Source: JAYRWN01 sp041917975
GTDB taxonomy: Bacteria; Bacteroidota; Bacteroidia; Chitinophagales; Saprospiraceae
DNA: 8,021 nt
Direction: 5' to 3'
Assembly (NCBI GenBank): GCA_041917975.1
Contig: JAYRWN010000216.1
Span: 1 to 8,021 of the forward strand
The position numbers and the translations under genes are program-made. Below are positions 1 to 7,011 of the stretch, piece after piece. Under the pieces are notes generated by a model, which did no database searches, was not told where the DNA came from, and saw nothing but the letters and a program-made list of their open reading frames with translations. Position 1 is the stretch's first letter. Each line of letters opens with the position of its first letter.

Positions 1-2
1 CA

Positions 3-899
3 TCATCTTTTGTAGATATCATCCATACGCCGGCTGATTTCGGCCAGGCGATCCCGGCCACCGCCATTAACCTCTGCCGAACCCCATCCGGAGTATCCTA
101 CGGATCTTAATGCACTGTTTACTGCCGACCAATCCACATCGCCATCGCCTAATTCGACTTCAAAACCTTTCCAAAGCCCGACTTCATTCATTTTTTTGCG
201 ACTGTATTCTTTGATGTCGATTTTCATGATTCGTTTGCCTAAAGCGGTAATCCATTGCTCAGGCCAGCCATAACGCAGAATATTGCCGATGTCAAAATAC
301 CAGCCCAATAAGGGGTGGTTGATTTCATCCACAAAGCGGGCAGCTTCCAAGGGACTGAGCAAAAAATTGTTCCACACGTTTTCGAGGGCTATTTTGATCC
401 CGGTTTCTTCCGCTACCGGCAGCATCTTTTTTATCTCTGTCTGCGCCCGTTCATAGGCGTGTTGGTAACTGGTTTTTTCATTGACCACGGCCGGCACAAG
501 TAATACGGTGGTTCCCCCGTATGTTTTGCAGTCGCGCAACGCCGTTTTCATTGATTCGGTACATTCAGCCCGTACTTTTGGGTCCGCATCGGACAGTGGC
601 ATTTTCCAATGACGGGAGTTGACTACTCCAGGTATATCGATGCCGCTTTTATCGCGAGCGCGCAGGATGTCCATGGGGTCCAGGTCATTCGGGCTATCCA
701 GTTCAACGCCATGAAACCCCAGGTCTTTAACCATTTTGAATTTATCGATGAGGGGTAAATTCCCTTCAATCATGCCAATTTTCAGGCTTTTTTTAGTCAG
801 CCCTTCTCCGGCTGGTTTAACCAATCCGGACACTGAAGGAGATACCATTGCGCCCGCCAGGACAGCAGAGCTTTGTCTGATAAATTTACGCCGTTCCAT
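3..899 (-). CDS. Tat-exported sugar phosphate isomerase/epimerase-like TIM-barrel protein
   Basis: A 298-residue protein of the xylose isomerase-like TIM-barrel superfamily (sugar phosphate isomerase/epimerase, AP endonuclease family 2 fold). The N-terminus carries a twin-arginine motif (R3-R4, ERRKFIR) followed by a short Ala/Val-rich stretch, so export by Tat is likely. The barrel begins near residue 38 (LKIGMIEG). Likely metal-site and active-site residues are E66 (GVELDSP), E173 (ALENVWNN), D203 (WYFDIGN), D228 (KIDIKEY, where many relatives have His) and E276 (GSAEVNGG). The ATG at 899 lies only 2 bp after the stop of the oxidoreductase gene, so the two are almost certainly cotranscribed and translationally coupled. 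Such pairs usually act on sugars, inositols or keto-sugars, but the substrate cannot be read from the sequence. The stop codon sits in the string AGATGATG at the window edge, so a further operon gene may start by overlapping it. Confidence 0.9.
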   Translation of the reverse strand: MERRKFIRQSSAVLAGAMVSPSVSGLVKPAGEGLTKKSLKIGMIEGNLPLIDKFKMVKDLGFHGVELDSPNDLDPMDILRARDKSGIDIPGVVNSRHWKMPLSDADPKVRAECTESMKTALRDCKTYGGTTVLLVPAVVNEKTSYQHAYERAQTEIKKMLPVAEETGIKIALENVWNNFLLSPLEAARFVDEINHPLLGWYFDIGNILRYGWPEQWITALGKRIMKIDIKEYSRKKMNEVGLWKGFEVELGDGDVDWSAVNSALRSVGYSGWGSAEVNGGGRDRLAEISRRMDDIYKR

Positions 900-901
900 G
901 T

Positions 902-2194
902 TTATACAAATTTAGTTATGCCAGGCTGAGCCACCGGTATTTCCGGCCAGATCATGTCCCACTGATAATCTTCCGGCGATGGGCCGAGTTGTTCCTGCGA
1001 ATTTAAGGCTTGATCCCAGGTGAGGGTCTGACCGGTATAAGCGGCCATACGCCCCCAAATGGCCAGCATACTGCTTTGAGCCATGGCTTCACCCTGGCAG
1101 ACTTGTTTGCCGGCGCGGATGCTGGCAAAGAGTTCATCATGTTCGGTTTGGTACATGTCATTAGCTTTGCCTTCCCATTTCCAGTTTTTCTTAGCGCCGA
1201 TGATTTCATGGCGGTTTCCAACTTCGATTTCACAACGGCCTTTGGATCCGATCATTTCGATCCCATAAGCCCGGGAACAGCCCTCTTGCTGACGGCTGAA
1301 ATGATAACCTTTTGCGCCGTTAGCATATTCATAGACCACGGCAAAATGGTCATAAACATTGCCATAACGTTCTTCGGTACGGCTTTGGCGTCCGCCGGTA
1401 GCGGTTACTTTTAAAGGCAATTTGTCACCCATAGCCCAAGACATCATGTCCACGCTGTGCACCGCTTGTTCGACGATGTGGTCTCCCGACAAAAAATTAT
1501 AGTACAACCAGTTGCGCATTTTGAGGGCATTGCCGGTAAAACCGCCTTCATCACGATACCATAGTGCTCCGGTATTATACGTATTGTAAACACTTTGTAC
1601 ATCCCCGATGGCCCCATCCAGAACTCGCCCGAAAGTATCCCGTTTGCGATAATCAAAACGCCAACAGAATCCGGAGGTCCAGCCCAGGTTTTTTTCTTTG
1701 GCTTTGCGGGCGGCGGCATAGATGCGCCGGATGCCGGGGGCATCGACCGCGACGGGTTTTTCGACAAACATGTGTTTTCCGGCGGCTATGGCAGCCTCCA
1801 CATGCAAGGGTCTGAAGACGGGTGGCGAAGCTAAAATAACCACATCTACATCCGTTTCTAATAACCGCGCATACGCATCAAACCCAACAAATTTGTGAGC
1901 AACTTTTATTTTGTCAGGATTCTCTTTCTTCAAATTTTCCAGCGATTCGTCTAGCCGGTCTTCAAAAAGGTCGGCCATCGCATACAGGATGACGTTAGGG
2001 TCTGCTTTGGTAGCCTGTAGTGCCGCTCCCGATCCGCGTCCACCGCAGCCGATCAATCCTACTTTTAAGGTATTAGAATTACCGGCCTTGGATTTTGGGC
2101 CACGAGCCCAGGCGGGAATTACCGTTGAAGCCATAAGTGCAGCGCCGGTCGTCTGCACAAACGTCCTGCGATTCACCTGATTGAATATTTTCAT
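902..2194 (-). CDS. Tat-exported Gfo/Idh/MocA family NAD(P)-dependent oxidoreductase
   Basis: A 430-residue protein of the Gfo/Idh/MocA family, which oxidises or reduces sugars, inositols and related polyols using a bound nicotinamide cofactor. A twin-arginine signal (R9-R10, NRRTFVQ) and a hydrophobic stretch ending near AWA at 28-30 precede the enzyme. The Rossmann dinucleotide-binding loop is at 46-57 (GLIGCGGRGSGA). The family signature EKP is at 145-147 (K146 is the usual catalytic/cofactor lysine), and the second-domain helix with H246 and D249 (VHSVDMMSW) supplies the other catalytic residues. Length and motif order are intact, and the closest type is the Bacteroidota/Planctomycetota exported subfamily. 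It ends with TAA 2 bp before the isomerase-like gene and is the first gene of that operon. It is divergent from the NTF2-like gene across 98 bp. Family assignment is secure; the substrate is unknown. Confidence 0.93.
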   Translation of the reverse strand: MKIFNQVNRRTFVQTTGAALMASTVIPAWARGPKSKAGNSNTLKVGLIGCGGRGSGAALQATKADPNVILYAMADLFEDRLDESLENLKKENPDKIKVAHKFVGFDAYARLLETDVDVVILASPPVFRPLHVEAAIAAGKHMFVEKPVAVDAPGIRRIYAAARKAKEKNLGWTSGFCWRFDYRKRDTFGRVLDGAIGDVQSVYNTYNTGALWYRDEGGFTGNALKMRNWLYYNFLSGDHIVEQAVHSVDMMSWAMGDKLPLKVTATGGRQSRTEERYGNVYDHFAVVYEYANGAKGYHFSRQQEGCSRAYGIEMIGSKGRCEIEVGNRHEIIGAKKNWKWEGKANDMYQTEHDELFASIRAGKQVCQGEAMAQSSMLAIWGRMAAYTGQTLTWDQALNSQEQLGPSPEDYQWDMIWPEIPVAQPGITKFV

Positions 2195-2221
2195 TTCTTT
2201 ATTTGTTGTTTGAATTACGGT

Positions 2222-2253
2222 GTAATTTAGTCAATCCTGACACGTATTGCAAA
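2222..2253 (-). promoter_or_regulatory. Candidate promoter for the oxidoreductase-isomerase operon
   Basis: Read on the minus strand, TTTG (2253-2250) is followed after 20 bp by TAAATTAC (2229-2222), about 27 bp before the oxidoreductase start codon. The upstream box and spacing match the Bacteroidota primary promoter (TTTG, about 20 bp, TAnnTTTG). The downstream box matches only partly, so this is tentative. Confidence 0.3.
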
Positions 2254-2263
2254 CATTTTAAGA

Positions 2264-2271
2264 TACCTTTG
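2264..2271 (+). promoter_or_regulatory. Candidate -7 box of the NTF2-like gene
   Basis: TACCTTTG is an exact match to the Bacteroidota -7 consensus TAnnTTTG and lies 21 bp before the ATG at 2293. No TTTG occurs at the ideal distance upstream; the nearest TTG (2247-2249) is only 14 bp away. The same octamer is found in the better promoter of the yebC gene in this window. Confidence 0.45.
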
Positions 2272-2292
2272 ACAGATACAAAAAATTGCGGA

Positions 2293-2737
2293 ATGAAAAT
2301 AACCTGGTTATCCATAATCATCTTGTTGAATACCTTTGTTCTCTGCGCTCAGGAGGAAAAAAAAATGGGTGGCGGACCTTTTAGATGCTCAGGCCAGCGC
2401 CTGGAATGAAGGGGATATTAACCGGTTTATGGCTACCTATTGGCGTTCCGAAGAATTACAATTTGTAGGGGAAGGCGGCTTGGTCAACGGCTGGGAGGCC
2501 ACTTTAAAACGTTACCAGACCCGTTATCCTGACCGGGCCACCATGGGCACTCTGAAATTTGACCTGCTGGACGTACAGCGCCGCAGTAAAAAAGTATTAT
2601 CGGCCGTAGGCCAGTATTACCTCACTCGCCCGCAGGTGGGTGATTTGCGTGGATTTTTTACGTTGATCCTGGTGAAAATAAATGGTCAATGGCTGATAGT
2701 TAGTGATACCACAGTAGCATCCCCCCAAAGAAATTGA
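2293..2737 (+). pseudogene. Secreted NTF2/SnoaL-like (DUF4440-type) protein, frameshifted in a poly-A run
   Basis: The ATG at 2293 opens a frame giving a signal peptide (MKITWLSIIILLNTFVLCAQ), but this frame soon goes off and stops at 2409. The rest of the protein lies in the next frame up to the TGA at 2735-2737. Removing one A from the nine-A run at 2357-2365 joins the two parts exactly (CAQEEKK then WVADLLDAQ) into a 147-residue protein. The mature part has the features of small NTF2-fold domains of the SnoaL/DUF4440 group: an N-terminal helix with AWNEGDINRFMATYW, a central GWEATLKRYQTRYP segment, and a C-terminal strand pair with FFTLILVKINGQWLIVSD. These proteins are often of unknown function; some are enzymes, others bind ligands. 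The rest of the gene is undamaged, which favours a sequencing error, a very recent mutation or polymerase slippage over an old pseudogene. A TTG at 2336 could start the second frame, but it would lose the signal peptide. Confidence 0.8.
2357..2365 (+). other. Nine-A homopolymer at the frameshift point
   Basis: Nine consecutive A bases sit at the junction between the signal-peptide frame and the domain frame of the NTF2-like gene. With eight A the reading frame is continuous; with nine it breaks. Runs of this length are classic sites both of sequencing indels and of RNA polymerase slippage. Confidence 0.85.
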
Positions 2738-2762
2738 TTCTGCGTATCATGCCAACGGATTG

Positions 2763-2794
2763 TTTGGAGAATACTCGCCGACGGCTTACCTTTG
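2763..2794 (+). promoter_or_regulatory. Bacteroidota-type promoter of yebC
   Basis: TTTG (2763-2766) is followed after exactly 20 bp by TACCTTTG (2787-2794), a full match to the Bacteroidota primary sigma-factor promoter. Transcription would start around 2800, leaving a very short leader before the ATG at 2819. The position also argues against the in-frame TTG at 2792 as the start, since that codon lies inside the -7 box. Confidence 0.7.
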
Positions 2795-2818
2795 CGCTTC
2801 GTTGTAAAAAAACAGCCC

Positions 2819-3544
2819 ATGGGAAGGATTTTTGAAGTTCGTAAACAGAAGATATTTGCCCGTATGGACCGCATGGCCAAGCAGTTCACCCGTATTGGTA
2901 AAGAAATAGTCATTGCTGTTAAATCCGGAGGGCCTGATCCAAATACCAATTCTTTACTGAGGCGGGTCATGGCGAATGCCAAATCCATAAATATGCCTAA
3001 AGACCGGGTGGAAAATGCCATCAAACGGGCCATGGGCAAAGATGCAGAGAGTTTTGAAGAAGTACTTTTTGAGGGGTATGCCCCGCACGGGGTGCCAGTA
3101 CTGGTCGAAACGGCCACGGACAACAATACCCGCACCGTAGCCAACATTAGGGCTATTTTTAATAAATGGGGCGGGAATTTAGGCACGAACGGTTCGGTAA
3201 GTTTTATGTTTAAACACATGGGTGTATTCAAATTAAGGCCGGAAGGGCTGAATACCGAAGAACTGGAACTAGAACTTATTGATTATGGTCTGGAGGATTT
3301 GGGGGAAGGTGCCGGTGAGAGTGATGAGCCGGTATTAGTGATTCACTGCGGGTTTACCGATTTTGGAAATATGCAAAAAGCCCTTGAAGAACGTAAACTG
3401 GAGGTGATTAGCGCCGAAGCTGAATGGATCCCCACCGTGTTGTCTACTATCACCGAAGAAGATAAATTAGAAGACGTGCTTAAACTCATCGGCAAACTGG
3501 AAGATGATGATGACGTGCAAAAAGTCTATCATAATTTAAGCTAA
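2819..3544 (+). CDS. yebC: YebC/TACO1-family protein (YebC/PmpR)
   Basis: A 241-residue, full-length member of the YebC/PmpR/TACO1 family. It begins with MGRIFEVRK, the Bacteroidota version of the conserved N-terminus, which fixes the ATG at 2819 despite an open frame slightly further upstream. Conserved blocks are FTRIGKEIVIAVKSGG (23-38), NMPKDRVENAIKRA (58-71), FEGYAPHGVPVLVETATDNN (84-103), RTVANIRAIFNKWGGNLG (105-122), SVSFMF (126-131) and the end DDDDVQKVYHNL (229-240). The family was long annotated as DNA-binding transcription regulators. TACO1 is a mitochondrial translation activator, and recent work links bacterial YebC to translation of polyproline stretches. The protein is cytoplasmic. 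It has its own promoter and converges with the SGNH hydrolase gene, with 37 bp between the two stops. No Shine-Dalgarno sequence is evident, as is common in this phylum. Confidence 0.96.
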   Translation: MGRIFEVRKQKIFARMDRMAKQFTRIGKEIVIAVKSGGPDPNTNSLLRRVMANAKSINMPKDRVENAIKRAMGKDAESFEEVLFEGYAPHGVPVLVETATDNNTRTVANIRAIFNKWGGNLGTNGSVSFMFKHMGVFKLRPEGLNTEELELELIDYGLEDLGEGAGESDEPVLVIHCGFTDFGNMQKALEERKLEVISAEAEWIPTVLSTITEEDKLEDVLKLIGKLEDDDDVQKVYHNLS

Positions 3545-3581
3545 CTCTGACCGGTCGCCTCATTCTAACTAGCGAATTTCT

Positions 3582-4694
3582 TCACTTATACTTGCCCAGG
3601 ATATTCCGCAACACCGGTTCATACGCATCAGCATAACGGACCATACCTAAGTCATTCGGATGTGAACCATCCGTTGTTCCTTCGCCATCATCGCCAATGA
3701 GATGAATACTCTGGAGGTAATGCAAGCGCCCCTGCAGGGCAGGCTTTAGGGTGTGATAAGCTTCCGTTAAAGCCTTACGACTACGCCCATGTCCTTCCGC
3801 CAGACCCGGATCAAAAATAGCATTGGCGAAGGTCCGGCCTTCGGTGAGCAGGATATCGGCTTGTGGTCGGACATAATGCAACTTGCGCACAAAGGGCACC
3901 ACCCGCTCCTCCACCATTTCAGTGCTCATATTCGGTACGCAGTCCAATATAAATATTTGGGCATCCAATTCACTGAGCAAGTCAGCCATCTCCGGCTCCA
4001 TGCGTCCATTTCCTGAAAAGCCTAAATTGATAGCCGGAACATTCAGACGGCGGCGCAGAATATTGGTAAAAGCCATACCCGGGCGGGAAGCACAAGCTCC
4101 GTGCAAAATAGAGGTGCCGTAAAAAACCAAGGGTTTGGTCGACCTGGGTGCTACCGGCTGCAGTTCCATGCCTTCCGGCACGCCAATGGAGAGATGCTCC
4201 ACCCCATTATAAAGGGGGAGATACAAGGTGTATTTTCGTTTGATGCCATCCAGATTTTTGACCATTTCGGCCTCAATTACCTTGTTTTCCGGATGAGTGA
4301 CCTGTACCCAGCGTTCCTGACCGGAGTGATCTTCAGCATACAAGTCTACGCCGCTTACTCCCGTGGCCGGCATGTGGTACATATCCAGGCGGTCGCTTAA
4401 TAATTCATAGCGGATGTGGATGGATTTGCTGTTGGTGATGAAGGAGGCGGTAAGGCCGGCGGTATGACGGGATAAATTCCATACGGGTTCACGTACCAGG
4501 TTTTTAGCTTTGGACGGAAGGCGGTCATAATAACGTTCGGTTGCTGTCCAGCCTTTGCCTTCCACGCCCCATTCTTCCACCCGGTGCCAATGCAAATTTT
4601 CAAGAGACGGCTGGTCAAATATAACCCTCGGTTTGAGCAATAATCCGGTAGGTAATATTAACGCCTGTAGTAAAAAATCCCGGCGAGATGTCAT
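3582..4694 (-). CDS. Exported SGNH/GDSL hydrolase, likely carbohydrate esterase
   Basis: A 370-residue two-domain protein. The N-terminus (MTSRRDFLLQ followed by a hydrophobic LILPTGLLL) is a Tat-like signal with R4-R5. Residues about 35-180 look like the beta-sandwich found before the catalytic domain in bacterial SGNH esterases. The SGNH hydrolase domain spans about 187-370. The nucleophile is S195 in FYGTSILHG, block II is G225/N229 in NLGFSGNG, block III is D251...N255 (DCVPN), and the catalytic D342 and H345 are in DGSHPNDLG. All key residues are present, so the enzyme should be active. It probably removes acyl groups from polysaccharides or glycans outside the cytoplasm; the substrate is not predictable. 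It appears monocistronic: 83 bp separate it from the gene upstream, and it converges with yebC. Confidence 0.92.
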   Translation of the reverse strand: MTSRRDFLLQALILPTGLLLKPRVIFDQPSLENLHWHRVEEWGVEGKGWTATERYYDRLPSKAKNLVREPVWNLSRHTAGLTASFITNSKSIHIRYELLSDRLDMYHMPATGVSGVDLYAEDHSGQERWVQVTHPENKVIEAEMVKNLDGIKRKYTLYLPLYNGVEHLSIGVPEGMELQPVAPRSTKPLVFYGTSILHGACASRPGMAFTNILRRRLNVPAINLGFSGNGRMEPEMADLLSELDAQIFILDCVPNMSTEMVEERVVPFVRKLHYVRPQADILLTEGRTFANAIFDPGLAEGHGRSRKALTEAYHTLKPALQGRLHYLQSIHLIGDDGEGTTDGSHPNDLGMVRYADAYEPVLRNILGKYK

Positions 4695-4712
4695 CTTGTT
4701 ATTTTAAGGTTA

Positions 4713-4746
4713 TTGATCAAAATATCATGATAATACGGTCAAAATA
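4713..4746 (-). promoter_or_regulatory. Candidate control region of the SGNH hydrolase gene
   Basis: The 83 bp AT-rich gap before the hydrolase gene contains two copies of TCAAAATA (4717-4724 and 4739-4746; TATTTTGA on the coding strand) 22 bp apart. Beside or between them are two perfect palindromes, TTGATCAA (4713-4720) and TATCATGATA (4723-4732). The repeated TATTTTG resembles an imperfect Bacteroidota promoter with short spacing; the palindromes could bind a regulator or be chance in AT-rich DNA. Confidence 0.3.
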
Positions 4747-4777
4747 ACTAATTTTTTGAGTCATATTCCTGTAATTC

Positions 4778-6874
4778 TCATTTAATGTGTTTTAGGATTT
4801 CTTGCTTAAGGTGTGACTCTTGACTAGGGCGGGGTGCTGAATAAGTAACTACTCGCCCTGTTTGGTCAATTAAGATGTACGAAGGGTATCCATTTATTTT
4901 TAAAGCTTCATTAATCTTCCCGCTAAGACTTTGGTCAATAAAATAATGATCTCCATCTAACTGATATCTGTTAATTAAGTTCGTCCAGTTTTGTTTGTTG
5001 CCTGATGTACATAAATAGACGAAGCTTACTGGTAGGTCAACAAAATTTTCTTTTAGTTTAGGCGCGTGGGAAAATTCCATGATGCATGGTCCGCACCAGG
5101 TTGCCCACACATCCACATAAAGTAATTTACCGGCGTGTTTTTTAGTTAATTGCTGTAAAAATTGCTCGGCTGAACCTTCCTTTGATTCGGTTAAAGTAGC
5201 AAAGTTTGGCAAAGGCATTTTAAGTTGTTCCTCCATATGGTGGTACAGCTCTTGATAATATCCACTTATGTGCCTTGGTGGATTTATGGCAATTAATTGG
5301 TCCAGATAATATTTGGAATTGCTAACATCCATTTCATTTATAGCCTGAACAAATAATCTTCCTAACCCAATCTGTTTTAGAAAAAGACTATGCTGCCCTA
5401 AACTATCTAAAAAATTTAACCTTTGCAGTTCCAGAGCTCGTCGAAATTCAGCCTGATACTTTTTAGTTATTGCTGATCCGAATGCCATTTGGTCATACCA
5501 CATTTGAATTCCTTTTTTCAGGTTTGTTTGTTCAATCATGGACATAGTACTGTGTTTCGTTAACATCCAATAAAATATACTGTCCTGGTAATTATCCTTA
5601 ATGCTCCACAGTTTCGGTTGGATGATTTGACCTTCTTGAGCCCAAAGTTCTCGAAATAATTTTACCTCCTCAGGAGGGTTTTCTTCGAAACTTAGGCGCT
5701 CTAAAATAATTTGTCGCTCGTTGGAATTTATGTTTTGTTGCAATAGATCTTGCCAAAATGAACGTGGAGGGTGACTTGTCCATTGGACTGATTTTCGATT
5801 GGTGTGCATGATCAATTCATGCAATACAGAACCATAGGATGTAGTCGCTGAATTGGACGCATCACTTACTGGAATTTCGTTAATAAAAGAAAAATAGTTC
5901 TGATGATGCGACAGTACACTCCGGTTATTGTGATATTTTCTTATCCAGGCATAACGTAACAAGTCATCATAATAAGTAAACTGAGTATGTTTATTCATCC
6001 AGAATTTTAAAGCCGCAGATACATGGTGGTTTGTGGTGTAATTTTCGAACACTGCATAAAGCGAATCCTTCTGTAATTTCCGGTGTAGACTATAATCTTC
6101 CGGGTCTAATGGAACAATGTCTTCATTCTGCTGCCATTGATGTGCAAATGAATTTACCTTATTATTAAAAGCTTGAAAATCTTTGTTGATATCCGCCATA
6201 CTGCCCATAAATAACCAACTATCCGGGGCATAATTATTTATAATTACAAATTGAGTCTGACCGGGCTCAACAAACAGGTAATGTAATTTATCCAGTTTGA
6301 TAAATATATCCTGAGCGGAAACTAGGGGTACTTTAAATTCAAAATAACCCCGTTGATCCACATTGAAATAGTATTTGAATTGTTCGCTGGTCAGGTAATC
6401 ATTTACGACAGCATAATTACCCTCCTCTGACTCGAAGCTATCGCGTACAGATGGAAGGATAATTCCTTTAACAATTACGGTGTAAGACTGACTGTCCAAG
6501 GGAGGAAAGTTTTGCCTTGGATGATATTCAGGTCGATTTGATTCGGAAAATAATATACTCGTGTTATTGTTTTGATCTTCTACTTTGAGGCCGTTGGTTT
6601 GGGGAGTAAGCTTAAGTTCTAGATTTCGTTGTTTTACTTCGCACACATATTGTCCTTCTAAATTAAAACGGCAAACGGTATCCGTTTTGCTGACTTCTAA
6701 TTTTTCGGATATTCCCTCGATGCTGCTATTTATTATCCTCCAGCGGTCTGATTCCAGGATGATATAATCTTTAAACCGACTAAAGGCCCACCGACCGTCA
6801 TGATCAAAAAAATTCTGGCAAAAAACTGGGTTACCTGTCCAATTAAAAAGGAGGATGATTATACAAATTCTCAT
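4778..6874 (-). CDS. Exported TlpA-like thioredoxin-fold protein with long N-terminal region
   Basis: A 698-residue protein. It opens with a short signal peptide (MRICIIILLFNWTGNPVFCQ), probably cleaved near C19-Q20; the cysteine lacks a good lipobox, so a lipoprotein is less likely. Residues about 130-215 form beta-rich segments reminiscent of the DUF4369-like region that precedes the thioredoxin domain in many Bacteroidota TlpA proteins. Residues about 230-555 are polar, aromatic-rich and mostly helical in appearance; I recognise no family there. The C-terminal thioredoxin domain (about 555-698) carries the redox motif WCGPC (593-597) in LLYVDVWATWCGPC and a cis-proline at P664 (NGYPSYILID). 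It therefore likely performs disulfide reduction or exchange in the periplasm. GC content is visibly lower than in the flanking genes. It is separated from its neighbours by 83 and 137 bp, so it is probably transcribed alone; no convincing promoter was found in the 137 bp upstream. Confidence 0.88.
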   Translation of the reverse strand: MRICIIILLFNWTGNPVFCQNFFDHDGRWAFSRFKDYIILESDRWRIINSSIEGISEKLEVSKTDTVCRFNLEGQYVCEVKQRNLELKLTPQTNGLKVEDQNNNTSILFSESNRPEYHPRQNFPPLDSQSYTVIVKGIILPSVRDSFESEEGNYAVVNDYLTSEQFKYYFNVDQRGYFEFKVPLVSAQDIFIKLDKLHYLFVEPGQTQFVIINNYAPDSWLFMGSMADINKDFQAFNNKVNSFAHQWQQNEDIVPLDPEDYSLHRKLQKDSLYAVFENYTTNHHVSAALKFWMNKHTQFTYYDDLLRYAWIRKYHNNRSVLSHHQNYFSFINEIPVSDASNSATTSYGSVLHELIMHTNRKSVQWTSHPPRSFWQDLLQQNINSNERQIILERLSFEENPPEEVKLFRELWAQEGQIIQPKLWSIKDNYQDSIFYWMLTKHSTMSMIEQTNLKKGIQMWYDQMAFGSAITKKYQAEFRRALELQRLNFLDSLGQHSLFLKQIGLGRLFVQAINEMDVSNSKYYLDQLIAINPPRHISGYYQELYHHMEEQLKMPLPNFATLTESKEGSAEQFLQQLTKKHAGKLLYVDVWATWCGPCIMEFSHAPKLKENFVDLPVSFVYLCTSGNKQNWTNLINRYQLDGDHYFIDQSLSGKINEALKINGYPSYILIDQTGRVVTYSAPRPSQESHLKQEILKHIK

Positions 6875-7011
6875 TTTCGGGTGATTTGCTTATAAATATA
6901 CCCTAATTTATGGAGATAGAGATCAGATATAAAGATCCTATTGGCGGGCCACTTTCATCGGCAGTAAGATTCACACTTTATAACAAAAGGAAAATTGCGC
7001 TCGGCTTCAGC

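Noticed and set aside
1010..1414. 134-codon open frame on the plus strand opposite the oxidoreductase gene
   Set aside because: It lies entirely antisense to a well-conserved enzyme and shows no recognisable motif or promoter; it is a shadow frame.
2792..2818. Upstream TTG start adding nine residues to yebC
   Set aside because: The TTG lies inside the -7 promoter box, and the conserved Bacteroidota N-terminus MGRxFE begins exactly at the ATG at 2819.
2686..3231. 181-codon open frame on the minus strand opposite yebC
   Set aside because: It is antisense to strongly conserved YebC blocks, and its translation resembles no family.
3549..3556. GACCGGTC palindrome between the convergent yebC and SGNH genes as a terminator
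   Set aside because: It is only 8 bp, has no loop and is not followed by a T-run on either strand.
6893..6900. TATATTTA on the minus strand as a -7 box for the thioredoxin gene
   Set aside because: No TTTG or TTG occurs at a suitable distance upstream, and the surrounding DNA is AT-rich, so chance is likely.
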